DNA of 64,000 nucleotides from contig JAAYNP010000026.1 of assembly GCA_012520795.1 (NCBI GenBank), forward strand, positions 22,949 to 86,948, in the 5' to 3' direction. The notes below the pieces were generated by a model, which searched no databases, was not told the origin of the DNA, and worked only from the letters and a program-made list of their open reading frames with translations. Made by a program: the position numbers and the translations under genes. Of the stretch, positions 53,805-62,805 are shown one piece after another. Position 1 is the first letter of the stretch; each line of letters begins with the position of its first letter. The DNA is from Bacillota bacterium. Its GTDB lineage: Bacteria > Bacillota > Limnochordia > Darwinibacteriales > DTU012.

Positions 53805-56591
53805 ATGAGGTTAAAGCACACCGGCCTAGTTTTGGTTGTTCTGTTTGTTTCTTTATTGATGGCCGTTGAAGTAGGGTTTGCTGATGAAGTTCCAGTCAAT
53901 TACCGGTTGGCCGCAGCCTCCGATGTAATATCTTTATACATTGACGATGCGACAACATATTTCTTGGTCCAGCACAACGAGACCAAACAGATCTGGTATT
54001 CTGTCCCTCCCGGCAGCCGTACCGATAAGGATACCTTGTCAATCATTTATTACAACCCGTCAGATGAAATGGAGACAATGAACAATTTCAAAGACAGTGT
54101 TGAATACGGCCAGGCCTGGATAGAGGAAATTCCTGGAGGGATTAGCATCAGATATAAATTCGGGCCGGATTGGATTGCTGACGACTGGCTGCCGCTGATG
54201 GTTCCGCAGCACCGTTTTGAAAACGAAATTCTACCCCGGCTGTCCGACAAGGATGCGTCTTGGTTGAAAAGCAAGTACAAACTGATAGGCTTGGCACCGG
54301 TCAGCGAAGAGAACCCGCGTATTTCCATAGCTACCATGCCCAACCTGGATAAGCAGTTTGGTGATTATGCTGTGGTTTCCCCAGGCCAGTCCCTGAGTGA
54401 CAAGGATAAAACCACGTTGACACTTTTGTTGGTTGACACAGTTGTGGCCGCCAATGATGAGCTTACCGAGCGCGATGACATCCGGTTAAGCCATGTTGAT
54501 CAGTTAATTGAAACTCCTGCTTATGTGATTGACAATACGATTAGGCCATGGGACCGCACCGATATTCAAGACATGATGCAGGCTATTGCCTATACTCCTC
54601 ATGAAATCGCCGAGGATCATAAAGCCAATAAGATCAAACCGCCAGTCTTAAATGTGGAGACATTTGAGATTACCATGGAGCTGATTGTTGAAGATGATTC
54701 ACTGATAGTCAAGATTCCCATGGAAAAGGTTTATTACCCCCTGCAGGTTGAGCCGAACGACCGCTACATCACTGGGGTATCAAGTTACTTCAGGCCGACG
54801 AACCGGCCGCAGATCTACGATTATTTCGGCCAGATTGGCGGGGCTTTGGTTGATTTCCCGCTCTATTCGATCAATATACTGCCTCACTTTGGTGCTTCCC
54901 CCTCGGGCAAAGAAGGGTATATTTTCGTACCTGACGGTTCTGGGGCGCTGATTGACATCAAAGTAGCCACTGCGGTTCAGTATGCCCGGGACATATACGG
55001 TATTGACAACAGTGTAGCTTATGGTTTGGATGAACACGGTTGGAAGGATCCCATGGATCGCTATCTGAGAGAGAGATTATACATGCCCGTGTTCGGCCTG
55101 AAGGAAGAAGACCGTGCGTTCATGGCTGTGATTGAACAAGGGCACGGGATGGGTCGGGTTAAGGCAAACACTGCCAGTAATAATATCCCATATGCCAAGG
55201 TTTCCAGCGAGTATGTCCTGCTGCCTTACGGGACTGTGAGCCTCACTAGGACTGATCGTACTGTCGAGCTGGATCGGCGGGCCCGCGGCGAGATTAAAGC
55301 CTATGCTTCCGCCCTTCCCAATGAAGATATCGTGATTAGGTACACCTTCTTGACTGAAGAAGAAGCAGATTATGTTGGTATGGCGCTGCGGTTCCAGGAG
55401 CACATGATCGATAAGTATGGCCTGACAAGAATTGATCCTAAAGAGAATGTGCCCTTTTACCTGGAATTGGTAGGTGCTGTCCCGGAACGGAAATCGATTA
55501 TGGGTATTCCCCGGGATGTGATCACACCATTGACCACATTTAAGCAGGCACAGGAGATAGTCAATGAGCTGATTGAGAACAAGGTTGACAATATCCAAGT
55601 ACGCTATCTTGGATGGCGGGAAGGAGGTTTGTTTCCGCCGATGCCCAGGCGGGCCCGGATCGAAACCAAACTGGGTTCGAGCAAGGACTTCAGCGAGCTG
55701 ATTGACTTCATGGCGGATAGGGATGTTGGATTCTATCCCGATGTAGACTTCTTGAATATCTACGATGACGAGATCATCAGAGTCAATCTGAAACGGGACG
55801 TAGCCCAAAGCCTCAACCGACAGCCGGTATGGATGGTAAGGGACAACTGGGCATCGGTCTGGGTGTTATCCCCGCAGCAGGTGGATAGTATGGTCCAAAG
55901 ATTCATGGCTGACTATCAAAAATTCAATATCGGGGGATTGTCATTGGGTGATTTGGGCAGCCAGATCAATTCTGACTTCGACTTGAACAACCCCGTCTCC
56001 AGAGCTGACTCCCTGGTAATCAACGCCAATGCCATGAAAAGGTTACAACAGGAGTACAATTTGGATCTGATGATTAACAAGGCAAATATGTATGCAGTCC
56101 CGTACGCCAGCCACCTGATCAATATTCCATTGACAGCCAATAATTACAATATTGTCAGCCGCAGCGTACCGTTCTGCCAGATTGTGCTGCATGGTTTTGT
56201 AAACTATACCGGTTTTCCATTGAATCATTCTGCAGACTACGACTTTGCTATTTTGAAGCTGTTGGAAACCGGTGCGGCTCCTTACTTCAGCTGGATGCAT
56301 GCGGAAGGGACTTCAGTAAAAGAAACAGAATTCAATCATCTCTTCCCTAATCATTATCGTGATTGGCTGGAGAGCGCTGTAAATGTTTATCAGGAAGTCA
56401 ATGCAGTGTTGAATCAAGTCCAAGGCCAAAGAATCATCAATCATAAGATGCTTGCCAACGATCTATATCTGACCACTTACGAAAATGGGCTGTCAATTAT
56501 GGTCAACTATAGCAGAGATAGAGTCGAGTATCAGGGAATCGAGATTGAGGGCATGAGTTACAAGTTGATTAGGGAGGGTGAGCTTCAGTGA
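53805..56591 (+). CDS. DUF5696 domain protein, possible glycoside hydrolase (module 2)
   Basis: 928 residues, paralogue of the gene at 40543. Signal peptide (LVLVVLFVSLLMAVEVGFA), N-terminal beta half with IYYNPSDEMETMNNFKDSV (module 1 has ITYYEPGDIMRTMDSYNDSV), then the barrel-like half (about 548-880): ITPLTTFKQAQEIVNELIENKV, IQVRYLGWREGG, NIGGLSLGDLGSQINSDF, IVLHGFVNYTGFPLN. The last 45 residues form the terminal beta domain. Acidic and aromatic residues in these motifs are kept between the two copies. The stop overlaps the GTG of the permease gene (GTGA). Confidence 0.75.
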   Translation: MRLKHTGLVLVVLFVSLLMAVEVGFADEVPVNYRLAAASDVISLYIDDATTYFLVQHNETKQIWYSVPPGSRTDKDTLSIIYYNPSDEMETMNNFKDSVEYGQAWIEEIPGGISIRYKFGPDWIADDWLPLMVPQHRFENEILPRLSDKDASWLKSKYKLIGLAPVSEENPRISIATMPNLDKQFGDYAVVSPGQSLSDKDKTTLTLLLVDTVVAANDELTERDDIRLSHVDQLIETPAYVIDNTIRPWDRTDIQDMMQAIAYTPHEIAEDHKANKIKPPVLNVETFEITMELIVEDDSLIVKIPMEKVYYPLQVEPNDRYITGVSSYFRPTNRPQIYDYFGQIGGALVDFPLYSINILPHFGASPSGKEGYIFVPDGSGALIDIKVATAVQYARDIYGIDNSVAYGLDEHGWKDPMDRYLRERLYMPVFGLKEEDRAFMAVIEQGHGMGRVKANTASNNIPYAKVSSEYVLLPYGTVSLTRTDRTVELDRRARGEIKAYASALPNEDIVIRYTFLTEEEADYVGMALRFQEHMIDKYGLTRIDPKENVPFYLELVGAVPERKSIMGIPRDVITPLTTFKQAQEIVNELIENKVDNIQVRYLGWREGGLFPPMPRRARIETKLGSSKDFSELIDFMADRDVGFYPDVDFLNIYDDEIIRVNLKRDVAQSLNRQPVWMVRDNWASVWVLSPQQVDSMVQRFMADYQKFNIGGLSLGDLGSQINSDFDLNNPVSRADSLVINANAMKRLQQEYNLDLMINKANMYAVPYASHLINIPLTANNYNIVSRSVPFCQIVLHGFVNYTGFPLNHSADYDFAILKLLETGAAPYFSWMHAEGTSVKETEFNHLFPNHYRDWLESAVNVYQEVNAVLNQVQGQRIINHKMLANDLYLTTYENGLSIMVNYSRDRVEYQGIEIEGMSYKLIREGELQ

Positions 56592-57484
56592 GGCGTTTCA
56601 GGTTGACACTGCGCCAGAGGGACAATCTCTACGGATATATCTTTATCTTACCTTTTGTTATTGGCTTTACGCTATTTGTATTGGCACCGGTAATCCAGTC
56701 GATTATCCTCAGTGTAACTGAAGTGACTATCACAGCAACCGGTTTTGACACAACATACATTGGTTTTGAGAACTATTACTTTGCCCTGAGAGTGCATACG
56801 GATTTTCTGCGCCAGCTTGTGGAAGTAATGGGGATTATGCTGCTGAACGTGTTTTGGATTATAGTGTTCAGTTTCTTTGCAGCTCTTTTGTTGAACCAGA
56901 GGTTTCCGGGGCGCCTGGTTTTCAGAATCATTTTCTTCCTGCCGGTGGTCATGGCATCAGGTATCATCTTGCAGCTTGAGATTCAGGATTATATGATGGC
57001 GATCATCGGTGAGCAAGTCGTAGAGAACTATGCTATTATTGATCCTCAGGTCATGGCGGCATTTCTGATGCGGATGCAGATGCCCGAACAACTTATGGAG
57101 TACATCTCCATGGCTGTTGATGGGATTGCCACCATTGTCAATTCATCGGGTATTCAAATCCTGATTTTCCTGGCAGGCCTGCAGTCGATATCGCCGTCTC
57201 TCTATGAAGCATCCCAGGTTGAAGGTGCAACAGGATGGGAGAATTTCTGGATGATAACTCTGCCAATGGTCAGCCCCTTGATTTTGACCAACATCATTTA
57301 CACCATTATCGACTTCTTTATCTCCACCTCCAACTCGTTGATCCAGTTGATTCGGGACACGACCTCTCAGGGAGCTGGTTTTGGTGTGAGTGCAGCAATG
57401 TCTTGGATTTATTTCGGAGCAATCTGCCTTGTATTGGTAATCGTCTACCTGATCTTCAATAGATTGGTATTCTATCATGACTAA
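56588..57484 (+). CDS. Sugar ABC transporter permease, MalF-like (module 2)
   Basis: 298 residues, paralogue of the permease at 43260, with the same N-terminal pattern (RQRDNLYGYIFILPFVIGFT), the same 60-residue insert between helices (MMAIIGEQVVENYAIIDPQ...) and the EAA loop YEASQVEGATGWENFWMITLPMVSP. GTG start, with GGGAGGG nine bases upstream; it overlaps the DUF5696 stop by four bases. Confidence 0.9.
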   Translation: MRRFRLTLRQRDNLYGYIFILPFVIGFTLFVLAPVIQSIILSVTEVTITATGFDTTYIGFENYYFALRVHTDFLRQLVEVMGIMLLNVFWIIVFSFFAALLLNQRFPGRLVFRIIFFLPVVMASGIILQLEIQDYMMAIIGEQVVENYAIIDPQVMAAFLMRMQMPEQLMEYISMAVDGIATIVNSSGIQILIFLAGLQSISPSLYEASQVEGATGWENFWMITLPMVSPLILTNIIYTIIDFFISTSNSLIQLIRDTTSQGAGFGVSAAMSWIYFGAICLVLVIVYLIFNRLVFYHD

Positions 57485-57502
57485 CTGCCGGGAGGTTTGA
57501 AC

Positions 57503-58468
57503 ATGGCCAAAGCAACTGCTTATATCAGCTACGGAAAACTGATAGTGAACGGTAAGAGCGTTCTCAATTTCCGCCGGATCGGCTCTGTTATTGGAGCGGT
57601 GCTGCGATACCTGATCCTGATAGGCATTTCCTATGTGATTCTGTATCCATTAATCGTGAAGCTCAGTTCTTCAGTCATGACCCGGAGCGATATCTGGGAT
57701 CCATCAGTCTTGATTATTCCCAAGTATCCCAGCCTGAACAACTATAAGCTGGCCTTTAGGTTTATGGAGTATCCTCTTGCTTTCTGGAATTCCTTTAAGC
57801 TTGCCTTCAGCGTCAGTTCACTGCAGCTTATATCGTGTACCTTGGTTGGGTATGGGTTTGCCCGGTATCGGTTTTTCGGCAATGGATTCTGGTTCTCGCT
57901 GGTGATTTTTTCACTGGTGATTCCGCCGGAGTTAATTCTGATTCCATTGTATTTGAATTTCCGGTTCTTCGATTTCTTTGGCATACTTCCTGATGGCGGG
58001 TTTAATCTTCTCGGTTCTGCATGGCCGTTTATACTCCCGGCAATAACAGCCTCCGGCTTCAGGAATGGACTTTACATTTATATCATGAGGCAGATTTTTA
58101 GGGGAGCCCCCAAGGAACTGGAAGAGGCAGCCTACGTGGACGGCGCCGGGCCGTTCCGCACCTTTTTCAGAGTTGTGCTTCCTGGTTCCATTCATGGTTT
58201 GGTGGTTGTGTTTCTGTTCTCTTTTGTCTGGATGTGGAATGATTACAGCCTGACCAGTTTTTACTGGCCGAAGGGGAAACTCCTGCCCATTATGTTAAGC
58301 AGTTTAACCCGCAATGTCCTGGGGGATCAGTACCTGCACGCACCCGTAGAGGGTTCGCTGGTCAATAATGCAGGAAGCTTCCTGATCATCCTTCCGCTGT
58401 TATTGCTTTATGCATTTCTGCAGAGGTACTTTGTTGAGAGTATTGAACGTACTGGCCTAGTTGGATAG
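57503..58468 (+). CDS. Sugar ABC transporter permease, MalG-like (module 2)
   Basis: About 321 residues, six helices, EAA loop LEEAAYVDGAGPFRTFFRVVLPGSIHGL, end FVESIERTGLVG as in the module 1 paralogue. It has a longer cytoplasmic N-terminus (about 30 residues). GGAGG lies seven bases before the ATG at 57503. It completes the membrane pair of module 2. Confidence 0.9.
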   Translation: MAKATAYISYGKLIVNGKSVLNFRRIGSVIGAVLRYLILIGISYVILYPLIVKLSSSVMTRSDIWDPSVLIIPKYPSLNNYKLAFRFMEYPLAFWNSFKLAFSVSSLQLISCTLVGYGFARYRFFGNGFWFSLVIFSLVIPPELILIPLYLNFRFFDFFGILPDGGFNLLGSAWPFILPAITASGFRNGLYIYIMRQIFRGAPKELEEAAYVDGAGPFRTFFRVVLPGSIHGLVVVFLFSFVWMWNDYSLTSFYWPKGKLLPIMLSSLTRNVLGDQYLHAPVEGSLVNNAGSFLIILPLLLLYAFLQRYFVESIERTGLVG

Positions 58469-58537
58469 CTTTGGAAGGGATCAGCGATCCGGGCAGGCCA
58501 GGGAGGTGATTTCACACTTTATCAGCTTAATTGCACA

Positions 58538-58565
58538 GTAGGATGATCTAACTGCATCATACTAC
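58538..58565 (+). other. Hairpin in the leader of the module 2 binding-protein gene
   Basis: GTAGGATGAT (58538-58547) pairs with ATCATACTAC (58556-58565) except for one position; eight-base loop. It sits 28 bases before the ATG of the binding-protein gene, where mRNA hairpins often raise binding-protein yield over permeases. Confidence 0.5.
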
Positions 58566-58592
58566 AAGCAAAAACAAACGAGGAGGAGTATA

Positions 58593-59876
58593 ATGAAAAG
58601 GATTAGTGTGATGTTGATTGCGATTGTCTGTGTAGTGGTTCTGGCGGCGGGCTTTGCCTGTGCTGAGTATGAGCTGCCTCCTGGTGTCAAATCACCGGAT
58701 GAAGTCGATTTTGGCGGCAAGATGGTGACCATTATCCGCGGTGCCTTACCGGACCTGGTTCATGACCCAAACCGGGTGGATCGGGCAAAGGAATTATTCA
58801 ATGTCGAATTTAACGAAATAAGGCTGGAGAGCGCAGACCAGATCATAGCCCGAATCATGGCAGGAGATTCAAAATATGATATTATCCGGACTCCTCATCG
58901 GGAAGGGTATTTCGCTTTGGTGTCTGCAGGGATGCTGCTGCCGGCAGATGATTACTTGCCGGATGAATTCTTTGAGTGGCTGCCGCCTGCTGACAGGTAC
59001 ACCATCGAGAAGCTGAAATATCAAGGCCAACGTTACGGTATCGGAGTTCATGAGGATGTTTTCAATGAATCAATCATGATTATGTCCTACAACAGAGACC
59101 TGATCGAGAAATACGGTCTGCCTGATCCATGGGAGCTCTATCTTGCCGGTGAATGGACCTATGACAAGCTGGAAGAACTGGCAACGGTGATCACCGAAGA
59201 CACCGACGGCGACGGCGTCATTGATCAGAGAGGTATTGACGATGTTGCAGGGAGAGACGCCTTTATTCGGTTCGCCCATTCAAACGGGGCGGAAACAGCT
59301 GTTCAAGAGTATGGCAAGTGGGTATTCGCCTATAATCGCGAGAATGCCATAGAGGCGTTCAACACGATTATCCGCTGGAGAGAAAAGGGTATCATGGGCT
59401 CCGGCAGTTATGATGCCGGTAAAGTAGGCTTTAAAATACACACCCATTTGGCCGGAAACCGCCATGCTCAAGCTGCAGGGGTTAACTTTGGCTTTGTCCC
59501 AATGCCCAGAGGCCCGCATGCTGAGCGCCATTATTATCCAACCTTTGCATTCTGGATGATGACTCTGCCGACAAATGCGGAAGCTCCGGAGGATCTGATT
59601 GCATTGGCCAACTACTTGTACCGTCCCGGTGACAGACAGCAAAAATTGGATGAACAGATTGACCTATACATGACTGATCAGCAGCATTTCAGGATGTATA
59701 TGGAAGCAATAGATAGCTGGCAGGGAGAAGGGGACCCATTTCAGTCTACTGATATTTGGACTGTTTTGAGCACACCGGTTTCAGATGTGCTCGGCGGCCG
59801 AAAAGGCGCAGCTGCAGCAATGGATGAGATTGCCCCGCAGGTGCAGGCACTCCTGGATGATCTGTTTAAACAGTAA
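58593..59876 (+). CDS. Extracellular sugar-binding protein (module 2)
   Basis: 427 residues. Signal peptide (MLIAIVCVVVLAAGFACA; the Cys is followed by Ala-Glu, a possible but weak lipobox) and a family 1 solute-binding domain: FGGKMVTIIRGALPDL, LPDPWELYLAGEWTYDKLEELA, and an acidic loop EDTDGDGVIDQRG like the one in the module 1 protein. Paralogous to the protein at 45223. A clear terminator follows, closing module 2. Confidence 0.88.
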   Translation: MKRISVMLIAIVCVVVLAAGFACAEYELPPGVKSPDEVDFGGKMVTIIRGALPDLVHDPNRVDRAKELFNVEFNEIRLESADQIIARIMAGDSKYDIIRTPHREGYFALVSAGMLLPADDYLPDEFFEWLPPADRYTIEKLKYQGQRYGIGVHEDVFNESIMIMSYNRDLIEKYGLPDPWELYLAGEWTYDKLEELATVITEDTDGDGVIDQRGIDDVAGRDAFIRFAHSNGAETAVQEYGKWVFAYNRENAIEAFNTIIRWREKGIMGSGSYDAGKVGFKIHTHLAGNRHAQAAGVNFGFVPMPRGPHAERHYYPTFAFWMMTLPTNAEAPEDLIALANYLYRPGDRQQKLDEQIDLYMTDQQHFRMYMEAIDSWQGEGDPFQSTDIWTVLSTPVSDVLGGRKGAAAAMDEIAPQVQALLDDLFKQ

Positions 59877-59894
59877 ACGGCCTGACCAAACTCA

Positions 59895-59919
59895 GCCCTG
59901 CCGTGACGGCAGGGCTTTT
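59895..59919 (+). terminator. Intrinsic terminator of module 2
   Basis: GCCCTGCCG (59895-59903) pairs perfectly with CGGCAGGGC (59907-59915), loop TGA, then TTTT. It lies between the module 2 binding protein and DUF4956. Confidence 0.88.
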
Positions 59920-59992
59920 CCTATGCAACAAGGACTTTTGGATCTTTAAACGAATTATAGTGGTGTACAATCTTAAGAGGTGGTATTTGTAT

Positions 59993-60673
59993 ATGTGGCA
60001 GGCATTTTTGGAACTGATTACGGTTACGCCGGATCTACTCGCCAGATTTGTGATAGGGGTGCTGTTGTCTATTGGAATTGGTTTGGGGATTGCTCTCGTA
60101 TATAAATTAACACACCGGGGCCTAAGCTACGAAGCAACCTTTTTGTCCTCCCTGGTTGCAATTGCGCCGGTGGTTGCGTGTGTGATGTTTTTTATCCAAG
60201 GCAACTTGGTCTTGTCCCTGGGGTTGGTGGGGTCATTGTCCATTATCCGTTTCCGCACTCCAATCAAGGATTCCCGGGACATGGTGTTTTTGTTCTGGTC
60301 AATCACAGCCGGCTTGGGAGCAGGTACGAACAATCTGGGGATTGTGCTCATTGCCAGTGTGCTGATAGCAATCATGTTTGTAATCATGCATCTTGCCAAT
60401 TACGGCATCCCCAAAAAGGCTGAATATGTACTTATTATCAGGGGTGAGGGAGATTATCCAGCCGATGCCGTCGATCGGTTGATTGCCGGGTTTGGGATTG
60501 AGGCATACCTTCGCTCTCACGAGGTAAAAGAAGGCCGGTGGGAAAGAATCATTGAATTGAAACTGGCCAAGGCGAACCCTGAGCTGATCGATCAGCTGGC
60601 GGGTGCTGTTGGCGAGCTTGACCAGCTTACTTCTGTGTCCATTTTGGCACCGCAGCTGGTGCTGCCAATGTAG
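59993..60673 (+). CDS. DUF4956 membrane protein
   Basis: About 226 residues with four membrane helices in the N-terminal 140 residues (LARFVIGVLLSIGIGLGIALVY; ATFLSSLVAIAPVVACVMFF; the core GLVGSLSIIRFRTPIKDSRD; then GIVLIASVLIAIMFVIM) and a small cytoplasmic ferredoxin-like C-terminal domain. The motif LSIIRFRTPIKDSRD is diagnostic for DUF4956. The family is widely found beside VTC-type polyphosphate polymerases and CotH proteins; its own role is not known to me. AGAGGTGG precedes the ATG at 59993. The VTC gene follows after 64 bases. Confidence 0.87.
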   Translation: MWQAFLELITVTPDLLARFVIGVLLSIGIGLGIALVYKLTHRGLSYEATFLSSLVAIAPVVACVMFFIQGNLVLSLGLVGSLSIIRFRTPIKDSRDMVFLFWSITAGLGAGTNNLGIVLIASVLIAIMFVIMHLANYGIPKKAEYVLIIRGEGDYPADAVDRLIAGFGIEAYLRSHEVKEGRWERIIELKLAKANPELIDQLAGAVGELDQLTSVSILAPQLVLPM

Positions 60674-60737
60674 CTGTAGCTTTTGTTTTAGTGTTTATTT
60701 AATCAACCAGGAATGCCATGCTGAAGGATGTGGATTT

Positions 60738-61523
60738 GTGCGGGTTACTCAAAGATATGAATACAAATACCGGCTCGATACAGCGAAGATCTATCCAGTG
60801 CGCTATCAGATTCTCGCAAGCGGCCTTGAACGTGATTATTACTCAAAGGAACGGCCTTATTTTGTCCGCAGTTTGTATTTTGACACCGATGATTATCACA
60901 GCTTATTTGAAAATAGGGGTGGTTTATGCAGCCGTGTCAAGCTGCGGATCAGATCCTACAGCCCTATCCCTGCTGATCCCCTTTCCGTAGAACTAAAGAC
61001 AAAAGCCGGCAATTTTTCACTTAAATACAGTACGTTTATTTCCTGCGCATGGTATGAAACCTTTATGGAGACCGGGCATTTTCCCGCAAACGACGATCCA
61101 GTTTTAATCGAGTTTGAACGTTTGGTGCATTTGCTTGCATTAAAACCGAAGGTGATCATTGAGTATGAACGGGAAGGGCTGCGCCCGAGGCGCGCATCCA
61201 ACCTGCGCATCACTATTGACCGGGGGATACGGAGCGCAGCAGCGGGGGAGCTGTTCCCTGCAGCACCTGCATTCCGGGTTCATTATGGTAGAGGCGTTAT
61301 CTTGGAGATCAAGAGCTTAGGCAAACAGCCGCGCTGGCTGAACCAGTGTGTGCGGGAACATGGATTGAGATGGGTGGCCAACAGTAAGTATGTTCAAAGC
61401 ATAGCTTTAAGCCGCCCTGATGTGATTGCCGGATCTTCGAGCTTGCTTAGGATGCCGGTTGGAGGGCTGGCCGCTGATGCCCGGATCGGGTTGGGCAAGT
61501 TCAGGACAACAAGTAATGCATAA
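60738..61523 (+). CDS. VTC-domain polyphosphate polymerase
   Basis: About 261 residues of the VTC/CYTH tunnel fold. The family pattern is visible: RYEYKYRLD at the start, YFVRSLYFDTDDYHSLFENR, the basic strands VKLRIRSYS, the acidic-basic VELKTKAGNFSLKYS, EFERLVHLL, VIIEYERE, then ILEIKSLGKQPRWL and KYVQSIAL. Vtc4-type enzymes make polyphosphate from ATP on the cytoplasmic side of the membrane. The GTG at 60738 is preferred (AAGGA nine bases before). Together with DUF4956 it forms a commonly conserved pair. Soluble; DUF4956 may serve as its membrane partner (inference). Confidence 0.85.
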   Translation: MRVTQRYEYKYRLDTAKIYPVRYQILASGLERDYYSKERPYFVRSLYFDTDDYHSLFENRGGLCSRVKLRIRSYSPIPADPLSVELKTKAGNFSLKYSTFISCAWYETFMETGHFPANDDPVLIEFERLVHLLALKPKVIIEYEREGLRPRRASNLRITIDRGIRSAAAGELFPAAPAFRVHYGRGVILEIKSLGKQPRWLNQCVREHGLRWVANSKYVQSIALSRPDVIAGSSSLLRMPVGGLAADARIGLGKFRTTSNA

Positions 61524-61545
61524 AGCCTAGCGAGGGGGAGTCGAT

Positions 61546-62715
61546 TTGAAAAAAGCAGCCGTTGTTCTGATCGTTTTATGTTTGTTTGCTGGAGGAAGTT
61601 ACTTTAGTGGTGGGGTATGCTTGGCCTTTGATGATCCAGTTCTGGAACTGGCGGTGCAGTTGGAAATGGCCAGGATCGGCGCAGGTGATGATCTGCTGCG
61701 GATCACCAGTTTAAACTTAGGCAATCTTGGCATTTCATCGTTGGCCGGAATTGAACAGTTGAAAAATCTGGAATCCCTCGATTTGAGAGGCAACCCCATT
61801 AAGGACCTGACACCAGTCCAGGGTTTAACGAAGCTTGTCAGCCTGAATCTGCGGGAAACAGCTGTAACTGATTTGAGCCCAATCAAGAACCTGACCGGAC
61901 TACGCTACTTGAATCTCCATTCAACCCCGGCAGCGGACATTTCCGTGATCACCGGCTTGGTCAATCTGGAAACACTGATCATGCGCAATGTGAAGGTTGG
62001 CGATCAGATCAACGCTTTTAGAGGGTTGGTCAGGCTGAGACGGCTGAATATCCGCAATACCGGTGTAACCGATTTGACAGTCCTGGGTGAATTGATGGAG
62101 CAGGGGGCACTGCAAGATCTGCAGCAACTGGGCATAGAAGCCGAGGTCGATCTTCGGGACAATCCCCTGCATGCCGACCCACGCCGCGATGATTACGCCA
62201 CCGTCAGGCCGTACTGGGATCGGATTGCTGTCAGAGAACCATACAATTTGCCCAGCATCAAAGAGCAGATTGTGTATATCAACGAAATTATGTCTTCCAA
62301 CGGCGGAGTGCTGCGGGATCGTCAGGGCGATAGCTCTGATTGGATTGAACTGTACAATGCGAATTCGTATGCAGTTGACTTATCCGGGTACTTTTTGAGT
62401 GATGATGAGTCCGAAACCCGCAAATGGCAGTTTCCCCACGGGACAGTGATTGAGGCTAAAGGCTATCTCGTTGTCTTCGCGTCGGGAAAGGATACAGCGG
62501 GCAATGGGGAGATCCATACCAACTTCAGCATCAACGCAATGGGGGAACCGATCATTCTGGCAGATCCTGCAGGAGAGATGGTTGATTTTCTGCCGGCGGT
62601 AGAAATCGCCCGTAACGTCGCCTACGGCCGTCTGCCTGATGGCAGTTGGGAACTGTGGTATTTGCCGCTGCCAACACCAGGCAACCGCAACAGTTCTTAT
62701 GGTTCTTACCGCTAG
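61546..62715 (+). CDS. Secreted LRR / lamin-tail protein lacking CotH
   Basis: 389 residues: signal peptide (VVLIVLCLFAGGSYFSGGVCLA), leucine-rich repeats (about 35-220) and a lamin-tail domain (about 240-365: QIVYINEIMSSNGG, SDWIELYNANSYAVDLSGYFLSDD). It closely matches the first 400 residues of the CotH protein at 10528: both have LVSLNLRET.VTDL, TLIMRNV and LMEQGALQ..LGI in the same order, and ends at PTPGNRNSS where that protein has PTPGAANST. The CotH half is absent. The TTG start has GGGGGAG five bases upstream. It follows the VTC gene by 22 bases. Confidence 0.85.
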   Translation: MKKAAVVLIVLCLFAGGSYFSGGVCLAFDDPVLELAVQLEMARIGAGDDLLRITSLNLGNLGISSLAGIEQLKNLESLDLRGNPIKDLTPVQGLTKLVSLNLRETAVTDLSPIKNLTGLRYLNLHSTPAADISVITGLVNLETLIMRNVKVGDQINAFRGLVRLRRLNIRNTGVTDLTVLGELMEQGALQDLQQLGIEAEVDLRDNPLHADPRRDDYATVRPYWDRIAVREPYNLPSIKEQIVYINEIMSSNGGVLRDRQGDSSDWIELYNANSYAVDLSGYFLSDDESETRKWQFPHGTVIEAKGYLVVFASGKDTAGNGEIHTNFSINAMGEPIILADPAGEMVDFLPAVEIARNVAYGRLPDGSWELWYLPLPTPGNRNSSYGSYR

Positions 62716-62741
62716 CCAGCGTGAAAGCAGGCCAAAACCAA

Positions 62742-62769
62742 AAGTCCCTGATCAGCTCTTCAGGGACTT
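62742..62769 (-). terminator. Terminator of the DAHP synthase gene
   Basis: AAGTCCCTGA (62742-62751) pairs perfectly with TCAGGGACTT (62760-62769), eight-base loop. Read on the minus strand it is followed by TTTTGGTTTTGG, so it fits best as the end of aroF. On the plus strand the T tract is poor. Confidence 0.75.
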
Positions 62770-62805
62770 CCTGTAATTCTGCCGCTGGTTTGAATCAGGG
62801 CTGTA

